A DNA stretch of 64,000 bases from Sabethes cyaneus (Eukaryota > Arthropoda > Insecta > Diptera > Culicidae), in the NCBI RefSeq assembly GCF_943734655.1, contig NC_071354.1:227224397-227288396 (forward strand). The letters run 5' to 3'. Both the position numbers and the translations under genes were made by a program. The notes under the pieces are model-generated. The model saw nothing but the letters and a program-made list of their open reading frames with translations, ran no database searches and was not told the origin of the DNA. Positions within the stretch are counted from its first letter, which is position 1. Each line of letters begins with the position of its first letter. Shown piece after piece: positions 46,265 to 58,185 of the stretch.

Positions 46265-47850
46265 ACTCAAAATTTCCATATCTGTATCAAGAATTTATAG
46301 CCGTTTTTCTAGTGAAACTCGTCCATTAGCATATTCGGTATTGGCGCAATGTATGTTGGAAAATGTTCCACTCGTATTTTGCAATTAAATAGAAGGCTCA
46401 TAATTAACAGCTAGGGTTAATTAGTTGTGCAACAAGTGTGCTATGTGAAGTACTGAAATGTCGTTCACGTCGGTGCTATGATTAAGCGACGGAATTAGTT
46501 ATTCCCCAGCAGCTTTAAAAAATTAAGAACGGTTAGGTGAGAATAAAGTCTGCAATAAGGATAGGGTGACCAAATTTTTTTCCGAGCTTCTATAGTTTCT
46601 GAAAAGGTGGCATTGAAAAAGAATAATGGTTAGAAACATTGGATGCGTAGTACAACCGTGCAGACCAGCCTAATTTTAATCGCCACAAAAAGGTTTTGCG
46701 TTAATCCCGTAACGACCCTTACCCGGAAGATCCTTTCGCGTGAATCAATTACACTTTTAATGAGTTTCGAGCATTCCTTCTAATTATCCTTTACGCTTAC
46801 AGTTATGTTTTCACCGGATCTGCGTGGTTTTGGTTTGGCACTAACTCAGCCTGGGGGTCGCTGCCCGGAATGCAACTAATTTTGCTCGTGTTGGTATTAA
46901 TTTTGTGCTGGCTTTTTTTTGCTGCTAAACGGTTCAGCCAGAACAGCCGTAAAACGTTCCCTCCTATAATGTGTTTATCTCACGGAACAGAGCATCCGTA
47001 AGCCTCTAACGCCAGGGAACATAAAATGTTACCCACCGAGGAGCATATTTCATTGGAATTCTAATGCAGCCAGTCGTCTGATGTTATTCTCCTGAGGCAG
47101 GCAAGCAGCAAAATTAAATTAAAGTTGGTACACGGTGGCGGCAGCAGCAGTAGTAGCAACAGCAGTTCCGGACATGACCTGGGCTTGGCTTGGCTCGTTT
47201 CATGTTTTGAAAATATTTAAAACACACGCATGTCTGCAGCCTGACCGGCCCAGGAAATCGGACGGCAAAAGAATGAGAATGTTCCTGCGACTGCGACATA
47301 AACGGAACTCCATTAGCATTTTCATATCCTCCCTTCCGATTAACACATTTACTATCAAACTGGGAGCGATCCCAGGGAAAAGGTTGCCGTTTTACTGCTG
47401 CATATCGTATCGGTCGGTGTTAAGCTCAGGTCCGTCAGAAGGAACGGCAACCGAACGACTTTGCACCTTAGGTTTCCGGCCGTTGCAGCAGCTCGACAGA
47501 TTGAAAAGAAATGAAATTGAGTCGACAGAGTGAAACCCCCTGTAAAATTGCTTAAACTGATTAACTGGGGATTCAATTTAATTCGAATTTCAATATCCGC
47601 TTGGAGCCATCATTTCATAAACTGTGCGGTAGATAATAAAAGTTTTAATAAATTTATGATTCGGTTCCGAATCTATCATATTAATAAATAATAAATGTTC
47701 TAATTCATCTGCTAGTGCCATGATTGGACTGTATTATTCATTAGGATACTGATCGTGAGTGACGTGGATTCCAACCCACAAAACCCCAAAACCCAATGTC
47801 AGCCCACTTCAGCATGAAACTTATTTCGCACCGTGAAGCCCCTCTAAGCC
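46265..47850. other. Low-repeat DNA
   Basis: No recognised gene or element; AGC and AGT runs near 47140-47165. Open frames up to 132 codons have no domain signal. Confidence 0.4.
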
Positions 47851-47933
47851 TTTGCTAACACCGGGTTTCTACGTCGTAAAATCTCCATGTGAAACTTTCT
47901 CTGCCCCAAATCGATACCCGAACCCGTCCGTAC

Positions 47934-48127
47934 CGGGCGGGAAATCCTTCTTCGGAAAGAAACCCTGGCTTAGGCTGGGCTTCAGCCAGCCAGCCATCGT
48001 TTCGGGTTGTAATTAAACGTCGTTCTGCCGGAAAGAAACCCCGAGAAAAGATAAGACAGAATAAGCCAATTATAGCGAGCAGTGTAAACAACACAACGAT
48101 GGCAGCAAACCGGCCGCCGCGTGTCAT
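47934..48127 (-). CDS. Candidate first coding exon of a PIG-G-like transferase
   Basis: From ATG at 48127 (minus strand) the frame encodes a hydrophobic segment, FAAIVVLFTLLAIIGLFCL (residues 7-25), followed immediately by IFSRGFFPAERR. A single N-terminal membrane segment ending in a RGFFPA-type motif matches the start of PIG-G, which adds ethanolamine phosphate to the second mannose of GPI anchors in the ER. A possible splice donor GTACGG follows residue 64, and the frame otherwise continues about 27 codons to a stop. No downstream exon with the alkaline-phosphatase-fold motifs is seen on this strand in the window. So either the first intron is larger than 47 kb or the match is fortuitous. 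Confidence 0.3.
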
Positions 48128-48550
48128 CGGTTTGATTTTCTGATTGAGGATGGAAAGGGATCCCGCTGACCCAGTTCGCGGAAGGAAAGGAAAACTATTA
48201 GACGGTGTCCAAAAATAGAATTCCGCATGACACGCTACGAGGCGGCGAGGTAGTTGCATGTGTGTCTTTGTTTACGCTTTGATTGTTTCAACAGAAATAA
48301 AATACAATGTAAGAGTTTTGGTGGAAAACCCACCCTCGCAAGGTGATAATAAGTGCCACTAATTACACACGGTAAGTATTAAAAATTAACCCATGATCAA
48401 CATAAAATAAATTATTATCCTTCTCTTCCGTACTTTCAACTCTAACCTCCATTAGTTGAGGTAAGCAAGCAAACGGTAGTAAAAGTTGTGATTGATGATA
48501 ATCCTGTTTTCCACCAGACAATGTATACCTTTGATCCCGGATAAGAACCG

Positions 48551-48684
48551 ACAGGCGGGCGGATCAGGTGGAAAACAGACAACTGCACTCAACTACAACA
48601 GTGGAAGTGTCCAGCAAAGGATTACTGCTGGCCGGCAGCACTGTTTACGATATACACACCGAAGGAATGGCATGGTACTTTGGT
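48551..48684 (+). CDS. Candidate orphan internal exon
   Basis: From an AG at about 48565 the frame reads VENRQLHSTTTVEVSSKG, LLLAGSTVYDIHTEGM and AWYFGQIG. It then reaches a possible donor, GTACTT. Residue composition and lack of repeats look coding, unlike neighbouring frames. No family is recognised. The acceptor has a poor pyrimidine tract, and start and end are uncertain. Confidence 0.2.
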
Positions 48685-48689
48685 CAGAT

Positions 48690-50005
48690 AGGTACTTACT
48701 GTGTCCACTTTTCTTGCCGTTGGATTTGCTCTTGTTTTTCCTCGGATAGAGATGGATTTTGCTTTGTCCACAGCCCATTTTGTTTCTTCTCTGGAGAGAC
48801 TGCTCAAGGGATGTGCAGTAATTTGAAAATTGGCCGTCTGCTCGTTCGGTGTTCGGTTGTCTTGCTCTAGCGAACTAAACCTCCGAATCCAGTCGCAATG
48901 CTGCGGTAAACACACAGTCGTTAATGCGGGTCACTGTTGCTTCGCACACTGATTTTTTCCTCTATCACTCCCTCGCCCCTCACTGAACACTAATCCAATT
49001 TCTCTTCTTATTGCGACTAATGGCTTTGAGCTCCACCTGCTCTTGCTCTCATGCTCTAACTAATTGATCTATTCCGCACCGCGTCACGGAATCCACTTCT
49101 CACCAAAACATAAATCACTCATAAATCTTCATTTCCCGGTTCGTCCCGCACGTGTCAATTAACCACCACCAGACCCCAGCACCTACACCACCTGCAGACG
49201 TGCGTGGGAGAGCAGCTATGCTGGAAAACACACGGCTATCTATCGAGACGGCAATTCGGGGTCTACTGAGTGGAATCGTGACCCCGACGATGCTCTGTCG
49301 TGACGAGCTGCACAGCTGCACCACACCGACCGACCGATTCGACCGACCGTGTTGAACCGCAAACGATTGTTGTCCAATTGGAGGTTGACAACGCCGGCCT
49401 GAAATGTTGACCTGGAAAGAAAGATAGAACGAGAAAGGCTGTGATGTATATGCATTCGCTGCCTGAAACTGTCGGTGAGTTATTACGTTTTGACATTCGT
49501 GTGTCACACAATACGGTTGCTTGGATAAATTAGGGGCATAATTTATTGGATTCGCAGGAATGTACCTAGTTTATTGACTTGACTTGATCTGCTGATCTGG
49601 CGGTTGGCAGCGGCGGCGTTACATGGGTGAAAAAGGTTTCGTCGGAATTGTGACCGACCGGTGATGTATGGATAAAATAGAGGATCTATTTTCGACTTAA
49701 TAAGAAATAGTGTGCATTAGTTTTGACAAACATATATTCATCCAAAATCAAATATTTCACACTGGATTTATTTACAATCAAACCATTATACACTCTCATA
49801 AGCTATCTGCTTTTAGAACGGCTTAGCTTGAAATATGTAAGAAATTAACAAAAGGAGTCATTTTAAAAATCTAAAAAAAAAATTTAAAAAATGGTAAATT
49901 TTTAATGTTATTTCAATCACATATTTTATAGTTCAAGAATACTGAAACCGAAAGGTAATTACAAAGTAATGAAAAATGTTGCTAGCCAAATAGTCTAATA
50001 TCTTC
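48690..50005. other. Low-repeat DNA
   Basis: No recognised element. A GACC-rich patch at 49325-49350 is followed by unique sequence that becomes AT-rich after 49680. Confidence 0.35.
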
Positions 50006-50009
50006 TTTA

Positions 50010-50265
50010 TATGGTCGGTGTTAAATCAGACCGGACTAAGTCACAAAATTTAAAAAAAATAAGTTAATGACAGCAAACGATTAAGAATTTCCTAAGCTAC
50101 ATTTTACTCTACTCACATTACATAAATGTTGCAAAAAACCAGAGATATAAAATTATTTCGAATGATTGATAGCTTTAAACTACACAGCAGGAGCAAACTT
50201 TGAACGCGTTTTTCTTGAAATCAGAGTTTTGACACTTGGGTCCGTCTGACTTAACACCGACCATA
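50010..50265. mobile_element. About 256-bp MITE
   Basis: The left end TATGGTCGGTGTTAAATCAG and, reversed, the right end TATGGTCGGTGTTAAGTCAG are near identical. TA or TAT at the edges could be the target duplication (Tc1/mariner-like). The interior is AT-rich and non-coding. Confidence 0.65.
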
Positions 50266-50439
50266 TTGTGATATCCCATGTTGCCGGTCCTGAGGTGCTT
50301 ACACTGACTGACTACACGGGCCGCTTACCTTGACATCCCTCACTGTCCATCGATCCACGCTAGTCGCGACTCTACTAATCTAGTGTAAACATCTTAATAC
50401 ACAGTTCGGGCAAACCCCTCAATATAGAATAAATGTCAC

Positions 50440-51330
50440 AATGCCACACATATATAAAAGTGAGCGTGAGTATGTTTATACGTTTAAATGTTCCGCCATA
50501 ACTCCGGGACACCTGGACGGTTCTCCTCCAAACTTGACACTCATATTGCTTGACGTAAGGGAATCCCAAGTAAACAATTTAGTTTGTATATTTCGATTGC
50601 AAACGAGAAATACGAAATCATATTCGCACGAAAAAGTTATATTTCACACCACATAAGAACATATAAGTACCAAAGTGGAGGCAACATACGTGGAAAAATT
50701 TGGATAATTCTGTCTTGCATGCTATACAACAATTTTTAGAACACGCAACTTAATAATCCTCAATATACGATTAAGATATAACTAAATTTTACAATCATCT
50801 ATACTGCTTTACAATTTACAGCCATAAGTTGTATATGACGACACGCACGACTGCAAAACAACTTACTGTACACTTCGTCTTGACATATTCTAATCATTAT
50901 GCAATTTCAATGTAAAATGGACATGCATACGACTTATTGTGTACTTTCTATTGCGATCTTGTGTTATCTGGGTCAGCACTGGGGGGTTGACAAAAGGGTC
51001 GGTCCGTAACAACGAGGGAGAGGTCCACATAACTAAAAGAGGTTACGTTTAGACCGTTTGCAGTTGAGCAAGTGACTGAGAAAAGAGGTGGTTCCACCAA
51101 GGAGGGATATTTGAAAAAAATCTTCGTTTCATTTTCGTAAAAGGAATTTTCATAGAGCAAGCTGATGCACAATTAGCTACGTGATAGAAGTGTAAACTGA
51201 CTGGGTAGGAGCCGACAGGAAGGGAACGAGGAACGTGAGTATGAATGTATGTTCCGCCATAACTCCGGAACGTCTGGACGGTTCACATCAAACGTCGTTT
51301 GTCAAACACATGTTTTTGAGATAAAAGAAT
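50440..51330. repeat. Two partial copies of a Helitron-like leader repeat
   Basis: ATGTTCCGCCATAACTCCGG followed by a CTGGACGGTTC phrase occurs at 50488-50524 and again at 51248-51285. The first copy is preceded by ATATATAAAAGTGAGCGTGAG, similar in style to Helitron 5' ends. GGTTGACAAAAG occurs after each (50985 and 51343). No complete ends are defined. Confidence 0.4.
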
Positions 51331-51344
51331 CAATGAAGGTGGGT

Positions 51345-51700
51345 TGACAAAAGAGGGAGAGGGGGGGGGGAGGAAGGTTCAAATGGGGAAAGGGGTTTCT
51401 CTTGTATTTGGAATGATAGTAGTTACACAAGTGGCTGGACTCCTGAAAGGGGGAACAGGATGGCCATTAACAAGGGGAAGGTTCAAAAACGTAACAAAGG
51501 CTTTGTGTCGATTTATAGGGATTACCGAGAAGAAAACAGATTTACAAGTGGTTGTGCGGCAATAATGAAAGGATATGACAAAGGGAGTAGACACATTCAA
51601 ATAAAGAAAAAGGGTTTGAAGCAAACACTTCGCTGAAAAATTTGAAAAAAACAAATCAAAGAGTGAAATACATATCTATTCATTCATTCATTCATTCTAT
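51345..51700. other. Purine-rich patch and CATT microsatellite
   Basis: G/A-rich sequence near 51350-51500, and an ATTC tetranucleotide run at 51679-51697. Open frames here have no domain. Confidence 0.4.
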
Positions 51701-51864
51701 CTAGTTTTCATGCATATTTTGACAATTTCTTACGGAAATACTTGGAAATCTTTTTTGATCCTTCAATGCTCTCAGTGCCAGACTTCGATTTTTTAAACAT
51801 ATTGTTTTCGCTCAAAAGTTCGTTAACGACCCCCGCATACATAGTTTTTGAAATTTTAAGACCG

Positions 51865-52597
51865 TTAAGGGGGCATAGTACTTTTTCAATTTAAAAAAAT
51901 CGAAATTTTTTTTATTGATTATTTCGAAAGATTAACATTTTGGCCATATGTGTTTCAAGTCATTTCGATGAATTCCAAAAATTGACAAAGTTACAGCTAT
52001 TTGTACCGCGCATGTCTGGAGCGATTACACAGCGAACAAAAACTCCAACATCGTTTTTCTCGAAACCAGGTTTTGAAAGTCGGTACCATAAATATCTTAA
52101 GAACGGCTCAAGCAATTCTCATGATTCTTTTTTGTTTCAAAGCCAACAATATTATCTAGTGTTTGACCCATCCTTTTTTGATATTACAATTTTTGTATAT
52201 TTTAGAAATGTTTAAAGTCAATTTTTTCGACTAAAAACCTTACTTTTATGTTTGAATGTCTGCCATTTTGTTATGCGTTCGAATTTAAAAAAAAGGATGG
52301 GTCAAACACGAGATAATTTGATATACTTTCATGTCGTTTTGAAATTTTTAATTTGGATAAGCCCCCCAGCGCCAATCCATGGTACCGCTAATCATATTTT
52401 TTTCGAATGATCATGTTCAAGGAGCCGTAGGGGAGAGGGGAAGAGGTTCACATATGCAGACAAAATTGTAAATATTAGTATAAAGTGCAATGTTTAGAAT
52501 GCAAAAAACCCGAATCGATTCGCTTTCCGCGTTATCGAGAAAAAAATATTTAAAATAAGAGAAAAAATATGGTGTAAAAAGTACTATGCCCCCTTAA
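51865..52597. mobile_element. 733-bp TTAA-flanked element
   Basis: TTAAGGGGGCATAGTACTTT at the left is exactly mirrored at the right edge, with TTAA at 51865-51868 and 52594-52597. Internally, GTTTGACCCATCCTTTTTT (52161-52179) has an inverted partner at 52289-52309. Non-coding. TTAA duplication suggests a piggyBac-type or other TTAA-targeting transposase. Confidence 0.75.
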
Positions 52598-52599
52598 GC

Positions 52600-53028
52600 C
52601 CAATACGACAAATCGACATCAGACGAAAATGGCAGGTTGAAACAACACCCGCCAGGGCATGTGGCTCGCTGGTACCCATATACCTTTGAACCGCAGAGGC
52701 GCTAGACAAAAGGAGACTGCGCAACCCCCTTGTTAAAGTAGCTACGTATGTGGTTGGGCTATTTTTAGACACAAATTGTGCCTCTTCCTCCATCTACTGT
52801 AGAAATCATGGACCGAGAAGTTTAAATCTAACTCGTTTTTACAAGCAGGACGACGACACTATGCAGGCACTTGCGACTTACAGCGTGCTGCTCGTGACGC
52901 TGTTCGTCTGTCAGCGTGTTAGCCGCGATTCTTAGCGCGGATTTTCGGAGAAAGGTTCTGTTCCTATGAAATAGACCAAACTCGTGTTTTTAGTCTTTGA
53001 CCATGAAATGCGGTCAGGCATTAATATT
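52600..53028. other. Unassigned sequence beside the BEL/Pao relic
   Basis: Moderately GC-rich. Could be part of another LTR element, but no coding block or boundary is recognised. Confidence 0.3.
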
Positions 53029-53141
53029 AATATTTTTTTGAATCGGTGGTTCTACAATTGATGGAGGGACGGTAGGTGGGTGTTGTGGGTTCCTCTACCG
53101 TCCGTCCATCAATTGTAGAACCACCGATTCAAAAAAATATT
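53029..53141. repeat. Hairpin with 47-bp arms, one mismatch
   Basis: 53029-53075 and 53095-53141 are reverse complements with a single difference, around a 19-bp loop. The arms read AATATTTTTTTGAATCGGTG and onward. The very high arm identity implies a recent origin or ongoing correction, unlike the decayed DNA around it. Confidence 0.9.
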
Positions 53142-53501
53142 AGAACCTAACCTAATTTTCTACAGCTTCAGCCAAAAAAGACTTGATGTGATAACCTAAA
53201 TTCACCATAACCGAGATAACCGGCATGTTCGACCAACGAATAAATGTACTTTTAACTGTAATTGTTCCGACGGCGGTAACGAAACAAAGAAAAACGACCT
53301 CTGACTTTTCTTAGCAACGTATGAATTTTAATACAAGCAGCTTTAAAAAATTTACAGATTTAAGGAGATTTTCCGTAGTATTTAGCATAACTTTAAGTAG
53401 ATTCAACAATTTCACATCTGCCAAACCTCCAAATAGATTGTTTACGGCCCTATCGGCCAAAGTCGATTGGTGTGGGCTAGGGTTAGGGTTAATGTGCAAC
53501 A
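53142..53501 (-). repeat. Possible 3' LTR of the BEL/Pao relic
   Basis: On the minus strand a purine tract GGAGGGGGGAGAA (53502-53514) lies directly before TGTTGCACATTAACCC. That is the expected arrangement of polypurine tract then LTR starting with TG, just after the end of pol. The inner boundary is not found, and no matching 5' LTR is seen in the window, so this is tentative. Confidence 0.35.
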
Positions 53502-56200
53502 TTCTCCCCCCTCCATAACGCTGGTCATCGAAACCAGTTTGACCATCAGTGTGAACCTCCAACACAGCCAGTTTTCATACAGGTCTACGCAGTATCCCTC
53601 TTGTAGTCTGAACAACAGCTTGCCGGATTATCCCGTCCTTGCCAACCACAGCTTCCAGGACTCGTCCACGCAGCCAGTCGTTTTTTTGAGAATTGTGTCG
53701 CTTCCAGAGGATGTCGAACTGATGTTGATTTGGTACCTGGAACTTTTGACCGCCAACGTAGGGTCAGTGAACGCTGTGGCAGGTTGGTGCACACCATTGG
53801 AACTTGCTAACAGAAAGTGGTTTGGAGTCAGAGCTTATCCTTCGGCAGCATCTAGAGGCAAGTAGGTAAGTGCTTGTTGATGATTGCTTCTGCTACGACG
53901 ACCAGGGTCACTAATCCTTCATCATACAGCTTGCTATTGTTGTCGTACGCGGTTCCATTGCAGTTTTATTGGCCGTACCATTCTCTCCCACGCTCCACCC
54001 ATGTGGAGTACTGTCGGTGGTATGAAGATCCACTTAGTATCAGTATTAGTGAACGTATATAGCTTCGACCTGCTCCCTGAGCAACCTTGCGACAACGATA
54101 AAATTTGTGCCGTCGTCCAAGTGTATCTTCCCCGGTGAACCACGACGGCTAATGAAACTTCACACTAGAGAGCGTAGAGAGAGAGTGTGTGCAACCTCAA
54201 CGTGGACGGCACCAGTAGTTAAATAGGGAGATCTAACGCTTCGCAGTGCTTCTTTCCACTTTCACCATCGGCGGGCCAACCAAATCAATGCGGGTGTAAG
54301 TGAACGACACTAATCGAGCTTGTGGGAGTGGGGCCATTCGTGAAACCTTCGGTGTCGCTTTTGTCACTGACTGCCATTGACACGTGGTTGCCACCAGCTT
54401 CATCATTATCGGCAGCCGAGGAATGTGGTAATGTTGGTGAATTCCATTCATCACTGTTTCCTAATTAGCATGACAAAGTGCACGGCGGTAGTCGTCCACG
54501 ATAGGCTCGGTAAGCAGATGTTTTCTGCTGCCATCAATTCGCAGGACTCCGAACTCATCCACAGCAGGTGACTTCTTGAAAAGACTGCTAGACTTTGCTA
54601 GTTCGGTTTGTCCCGTTGACAACGCGATCATTTCTTCGGCATATACTTCCCCCTGTACCATCCGCAACAGACTGCTCTTCGCTTTCTTCAGCTCTTTCTG
54701 TGTTAGGTGCAAAATTTCCGGCTCCTACTCCTCGTTAACGTTTCAGATTTTAGAGAAGCGGTTGACTTCTTTAACCTTGTCCGGAATAAGATGTTCGTGA
54801 ACTCATAGCACGACCGCCGCTTTTCTTCTGACGGTATCAAAGATGATCTTTGCTTTGGCCAGTACTCTTCGGGTTGTGAAAAATATGCAGGTTCTATAAA
54901 CCAAACGTCGGTAGTTGCCGGACACGAACTTTTTCCCCATTTCGCTGCCGTCTCCGCCGGATTCAACTTGCTGGGAACCTATCGCTATTGTAGCACATCC
55001 GTTGAAGATAGCAGTTCCCCAATATGACAGGCCACGTACTGTCGGCACGATGATTGGCATGTAGCCAAACTAGAACGCATTACTTCACTTCGGCGATGAG
55101 GCTCTCTACGACCGATGACATCAAGTGGGTTACCAAAACCACTGCTTGCAGCTCCAAGCGAGAGATCGACAGCGCTTTTAATGGCGTAATTTTCGTTTTG
55201 GCAGCTACTAACGTATATTCTGCTTCACCGCTAGGTTTGACTACTCTGAAATAAGCCACAGCGGAGAACGAGACTTCACTCGCATCGACGAAGACGTGGC
55301 GTTTAAGAAGTGTGTAGATTTGCGCGTTCGCTCCGGCGGAGTAACAACGTGTACTTGTCGTCTTCGGAGCTGTAGAGAAAGTCGGCGATATAACGATTCC
55401 TTACGATTCCTTCAACATCTCGTGGAAACTGATCCGCGAACTCCTCTATGTTTTTCACGAACTGTGCCGACGCCGGTGAACTTGTAGAACCAAAGATAAC
55501 AAAGTTCATTAAGAACGTATCGAGGGGTTCTATTGGATTGTTCCTTTACAGAAAACATTGCAAATGACGGTCCTGTTCCCGTATCGACATCTGGAGGAAC
55601 ATTCCTTTAATGTCTGCAGAAACTCTCACTCTATACTGGCGAAAACCAGATAGCACAGCTGGCTGTGACGTAAGTTGTTGTGGTCCCCTAAGCAGCATGG
55701 AATTCAGGGATATTCCATGGCAGATACCCAAAACGCTTTGGGTCGCCTCAGGACAGTCAACTTTCAGTCGCACGGTGTGCATGGCCTTTCACCTGATAGT
55801 CGGTTATTTGCTTTCTCAGATTTGCATTCGGGATCTCGAACCATCCTCTGCTCCAGACATTCGAAGCGCTTGACCACCATACCATAACTATCTGGAAACT
55901 CAACATGGTAATATCTCCACAGTAATCCTGTTTCGAATCTAGCTTCAACCCGGAAGGTCGTTGCTTCCATAAATTTTTTTAGTCCGCTTGTTTTCTTCGG
56001 ACTCTAGCTGCGGCGACGGCTTCGCTTTCTCATCATCTAACGTGAAGTAATCGTTTATCAAATTGTGTAAATCCGGGTCACTGACACATTCATACGCATG
56101 GTAGTGGAGCGTGTGCGTAATTCCTCTGTCGCTGCCACCAAAAACGCACCAGCCAAATCTGGTTTTACGGTCACGGACTCATTTATTTGTGCCAACTCTG
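53502..56200 (-). pseudogene. BEL/Pao LTR retrotransposon pol, heavily decayed
   Basis: Read on the minus strand from about 56200. First comes the segment before RT (RFGWCVFGGSDRG and YHAYECVSDPDLHNLINDYF). Then the RT entry (ARFETGLLWRYYHVEFPDS, about 55940) and RT palm with LSGFRQYRVRVSADIKGMFL (55640). Next is a block with RNRYIADFLYSSE (55390), where family members have YVDDF, so one catalytic Asp is gone. The integrase zinc-binding region follows (LTQKELKKAKSSLL, 54710), then IPRLPIMMKLVATTCQW (54430), FIPPTVLHMGGAWERMVR (54020), and a C-terminal region ending KLAVL (53540). Order matches BEL/Pao pol, but there are many frameshifts, stops and deletions. Gag and protease are missing. No envelope gene is seen. 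Confidence 0.8.
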
Positions 56201-56214
56201 GAGTTTTACCGGAC

Positions 56215-56390
56215 TAGTGCCGAATGGCCGAAGCACAAATGGCCGAATCACGAGTGGCCGAATCACGAGTGGCCGAAATCAAAATGGCCAAACTTCAAAA
56301 ACAGTCACAGAAGGCCGAAAATGCGTTTGGCTAAATCGCGAAAGTTCGAATCACGAGTGGCCGAATCACGATAGGCCGAATTTTTTCGGG
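56215..56390. repeat. GGCCGAATCACGAGT minisatellite
   Basis: About ten degenerate copies of a 10-17 bp unit (TGGCCGAATCACGAG, TGGCCGAAATCAAAA and others). They lie exactly where the BEL/Pao relic loses its 5' part. Confidence 0.75.
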
Positions 56391-56985
56391 ATGCCTAAAA
56401 ACTATTCAATAAAAAAACATGGATTGGAAAGCTGTTAACAAATAACTTTAATCAAACAAAAAAAAAACAAAATAAGCAACACAACTGTCCAAGGACAAAT
56501 TATAACTAGTCTCCGCACTTCCCGGCTCTAGAGCTAGATTGGTTGAAAAGTAGTAAGAAGCGTAGAGGGAAAAAGGGGTGAAAACACACCGAAAAGCACG
56601 GATAATAAGCAGTTCGCTCACTTTATAGCGATACTGCAATAACAACGAAGTGCGGAACAACACCTGGATAAAATCACAATAGATCAAAATGCTGGTCGTA
56701 GTGATAATATCCACACACAAAAAAAAAGACACAACTAAAAATAAAATAAATTCCATAAATAATAACAACGCTATTCGTTTATTGTGTTTTAAAACCGAAA
56801 GAGACTCCCATTTGTTAATTGATGCTAATGTGTCACAAATTCAATTTTTTAAAGAAATAAGACTATAAATAAATAAATGAATGTAAATAAATGAATATTG
56901 TTGTTTCCTTATTACCGTAAATATCCATTCTAGCGACTTTATGTACGTCAGGAAAAACAATCTCAACTGAGCGTGTAGGGCGCTC
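56391..56985. other. AT-rich spacer between minisatellite and mariner
   Basis: No domain or repeat structure seen. Confidence 0.3.
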
Positions 56986-56987
56986 TA

Positions 56988-58185
56988 AAGCTTGCTTCAT
57001 TTACAATTGGAACAAACTTTTACTCATATTGTGGTGCTCTTGGTGTACGGATTTGGAAGTTCTTGGCGCCTACGTGTCGGAATCTTTGTTAGCTTCACCT
57101 ATGTATTTTTGACATTCCGCAAAACGACTGTATTTTGTAAACAAACAACATGGAAGCCGAAAGAAGGGAAAACATAGTTCACAGTTATTTGGAAAATCCA
57201 TTGTGGTCTGCATCTAAGCTAGTTAAACGGCTGAATTTGCCCAGAAATACCATATAGCGCGTTATCAAACGGTATCAGGAAACATTGACGACGATTCGGA
57301 AGCCTCAAGCTAATCATCGGAATGGAACAGTCGACCGGAAACTGCGTGGTATGATTTTGAAGTCCATCAAGAGGAATCGCAATCTGTCGGACCGTGATTT
57401 GGCCAGAAAATTCGGTGCTGCCCATAGTACCGTGAGGAGAATTCGACTCCGGGAAGGCATCAAGTCGTATCGAGCCTACAAACAGCCAAACCGAACCATA
57501 AAACAGAATAGTGTGGCCAAAATCCGTGCTCGAAAGCTATACGACCGGGTGCTAACCAAGTTCGACGGGTGTCTTCTGACGAACGATGAAACCTATGTCA
57601 ATGCTGACTTCGGGCAAATGCCAGGTCAAAAATTTTACTTGGCAACGGCTCGGGGGGATGTTCCTAGCAAATTTAAATTTGTTTTGAGTGTCTCCAAAAA
57701 CGAACTTTGCCGTTCATTCGATCCCAGCATCATCCCGTGATATTCTGGCCAGATTTGGCAAGCTGGCATTACAGCAAAGCCGTTCTAGAATGGTATGCAC
57801 TATGCAGAGAAAGGGGTCCAGTTTGTTTCGACAGACCTTAACCCACCCAATTGCCTCCAGTTCCGCCCTATTGAGAAATACTGAGCAATCATGAAGAGGA
57901 GACTCAAGGCTAAGGAAAAAGTTGTCGAAGACATCAATCAGATGAAGATCTAGTGGAATAAGGTAGCCAAAATGATGGACGTAGGAAGTGTGCGCCGCCT
58001 AATGAGCCATATTACTGGAAAAGTTCGAGAATTCCTTCGAAACCGTGTCGAATAATTTTATCCGTATATTTTCTTAAAAGTATGAAGAAAATGCTACATT
58101 TGTGTAAGAAAAGATCTTGAATTCAATAATAAATAATTGAAATACACGCAATTGTTTTTGTTCCAATACTATCTGAAGCAAACTT
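56988..58185 (+). mobile_element. Internally deleted ITmD37E-type mariner
   Basis: TA at 56986-56987 and 58186-58187 flanks a 1198-bp element. Its ends share AAGYTTGCTTCA followed by ATTGGAACAAA (left near 57009, right reversed near 58163). The size is close to full-length DD37E elements, and the transposase gene inside is the expected type. Confidence 0.8.
57150..58054 (+). pseudogene. DD37E mariner transposase, broken
   Basis: The ATG at 57150 starts MEAERRENIVHSYLENPLW, the N-terminal DNA-binding part. An in-frame TAG lies at 57255. Next are a second helix-turn-helix (LSDRDLARKFGAAHSTVRRI) and the first catalytic block LLTNDETYVNADFG, with Asp at 57586. After about 57700 a segment is deleted and the frame shifts, giving PVIFWPDLASWHYSKAVLEW with the second Asp at 57752. 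The third block reads RPIEKY with Glu at 57873, followed by a stop. The C-terminal region continues, broken, to about 58054 (EFLRNRVE). The spacing between the last two acidic residues is close to 37 once small indels are allowed for. Transposition function is lost. Confidence 0.85.

Noticed and set aside
45772..46329. Long open frames of repeated FTFYFLL residues
   Set aside because: Pure consequence of the TACTTTT heptamer; all frames cycle the same seven codons without stops.
53479..53491. GGGTTAGGGTTA telomere-like phrase
   Set aside because: Only two units, within a possible LTR; not a telomeric tract.
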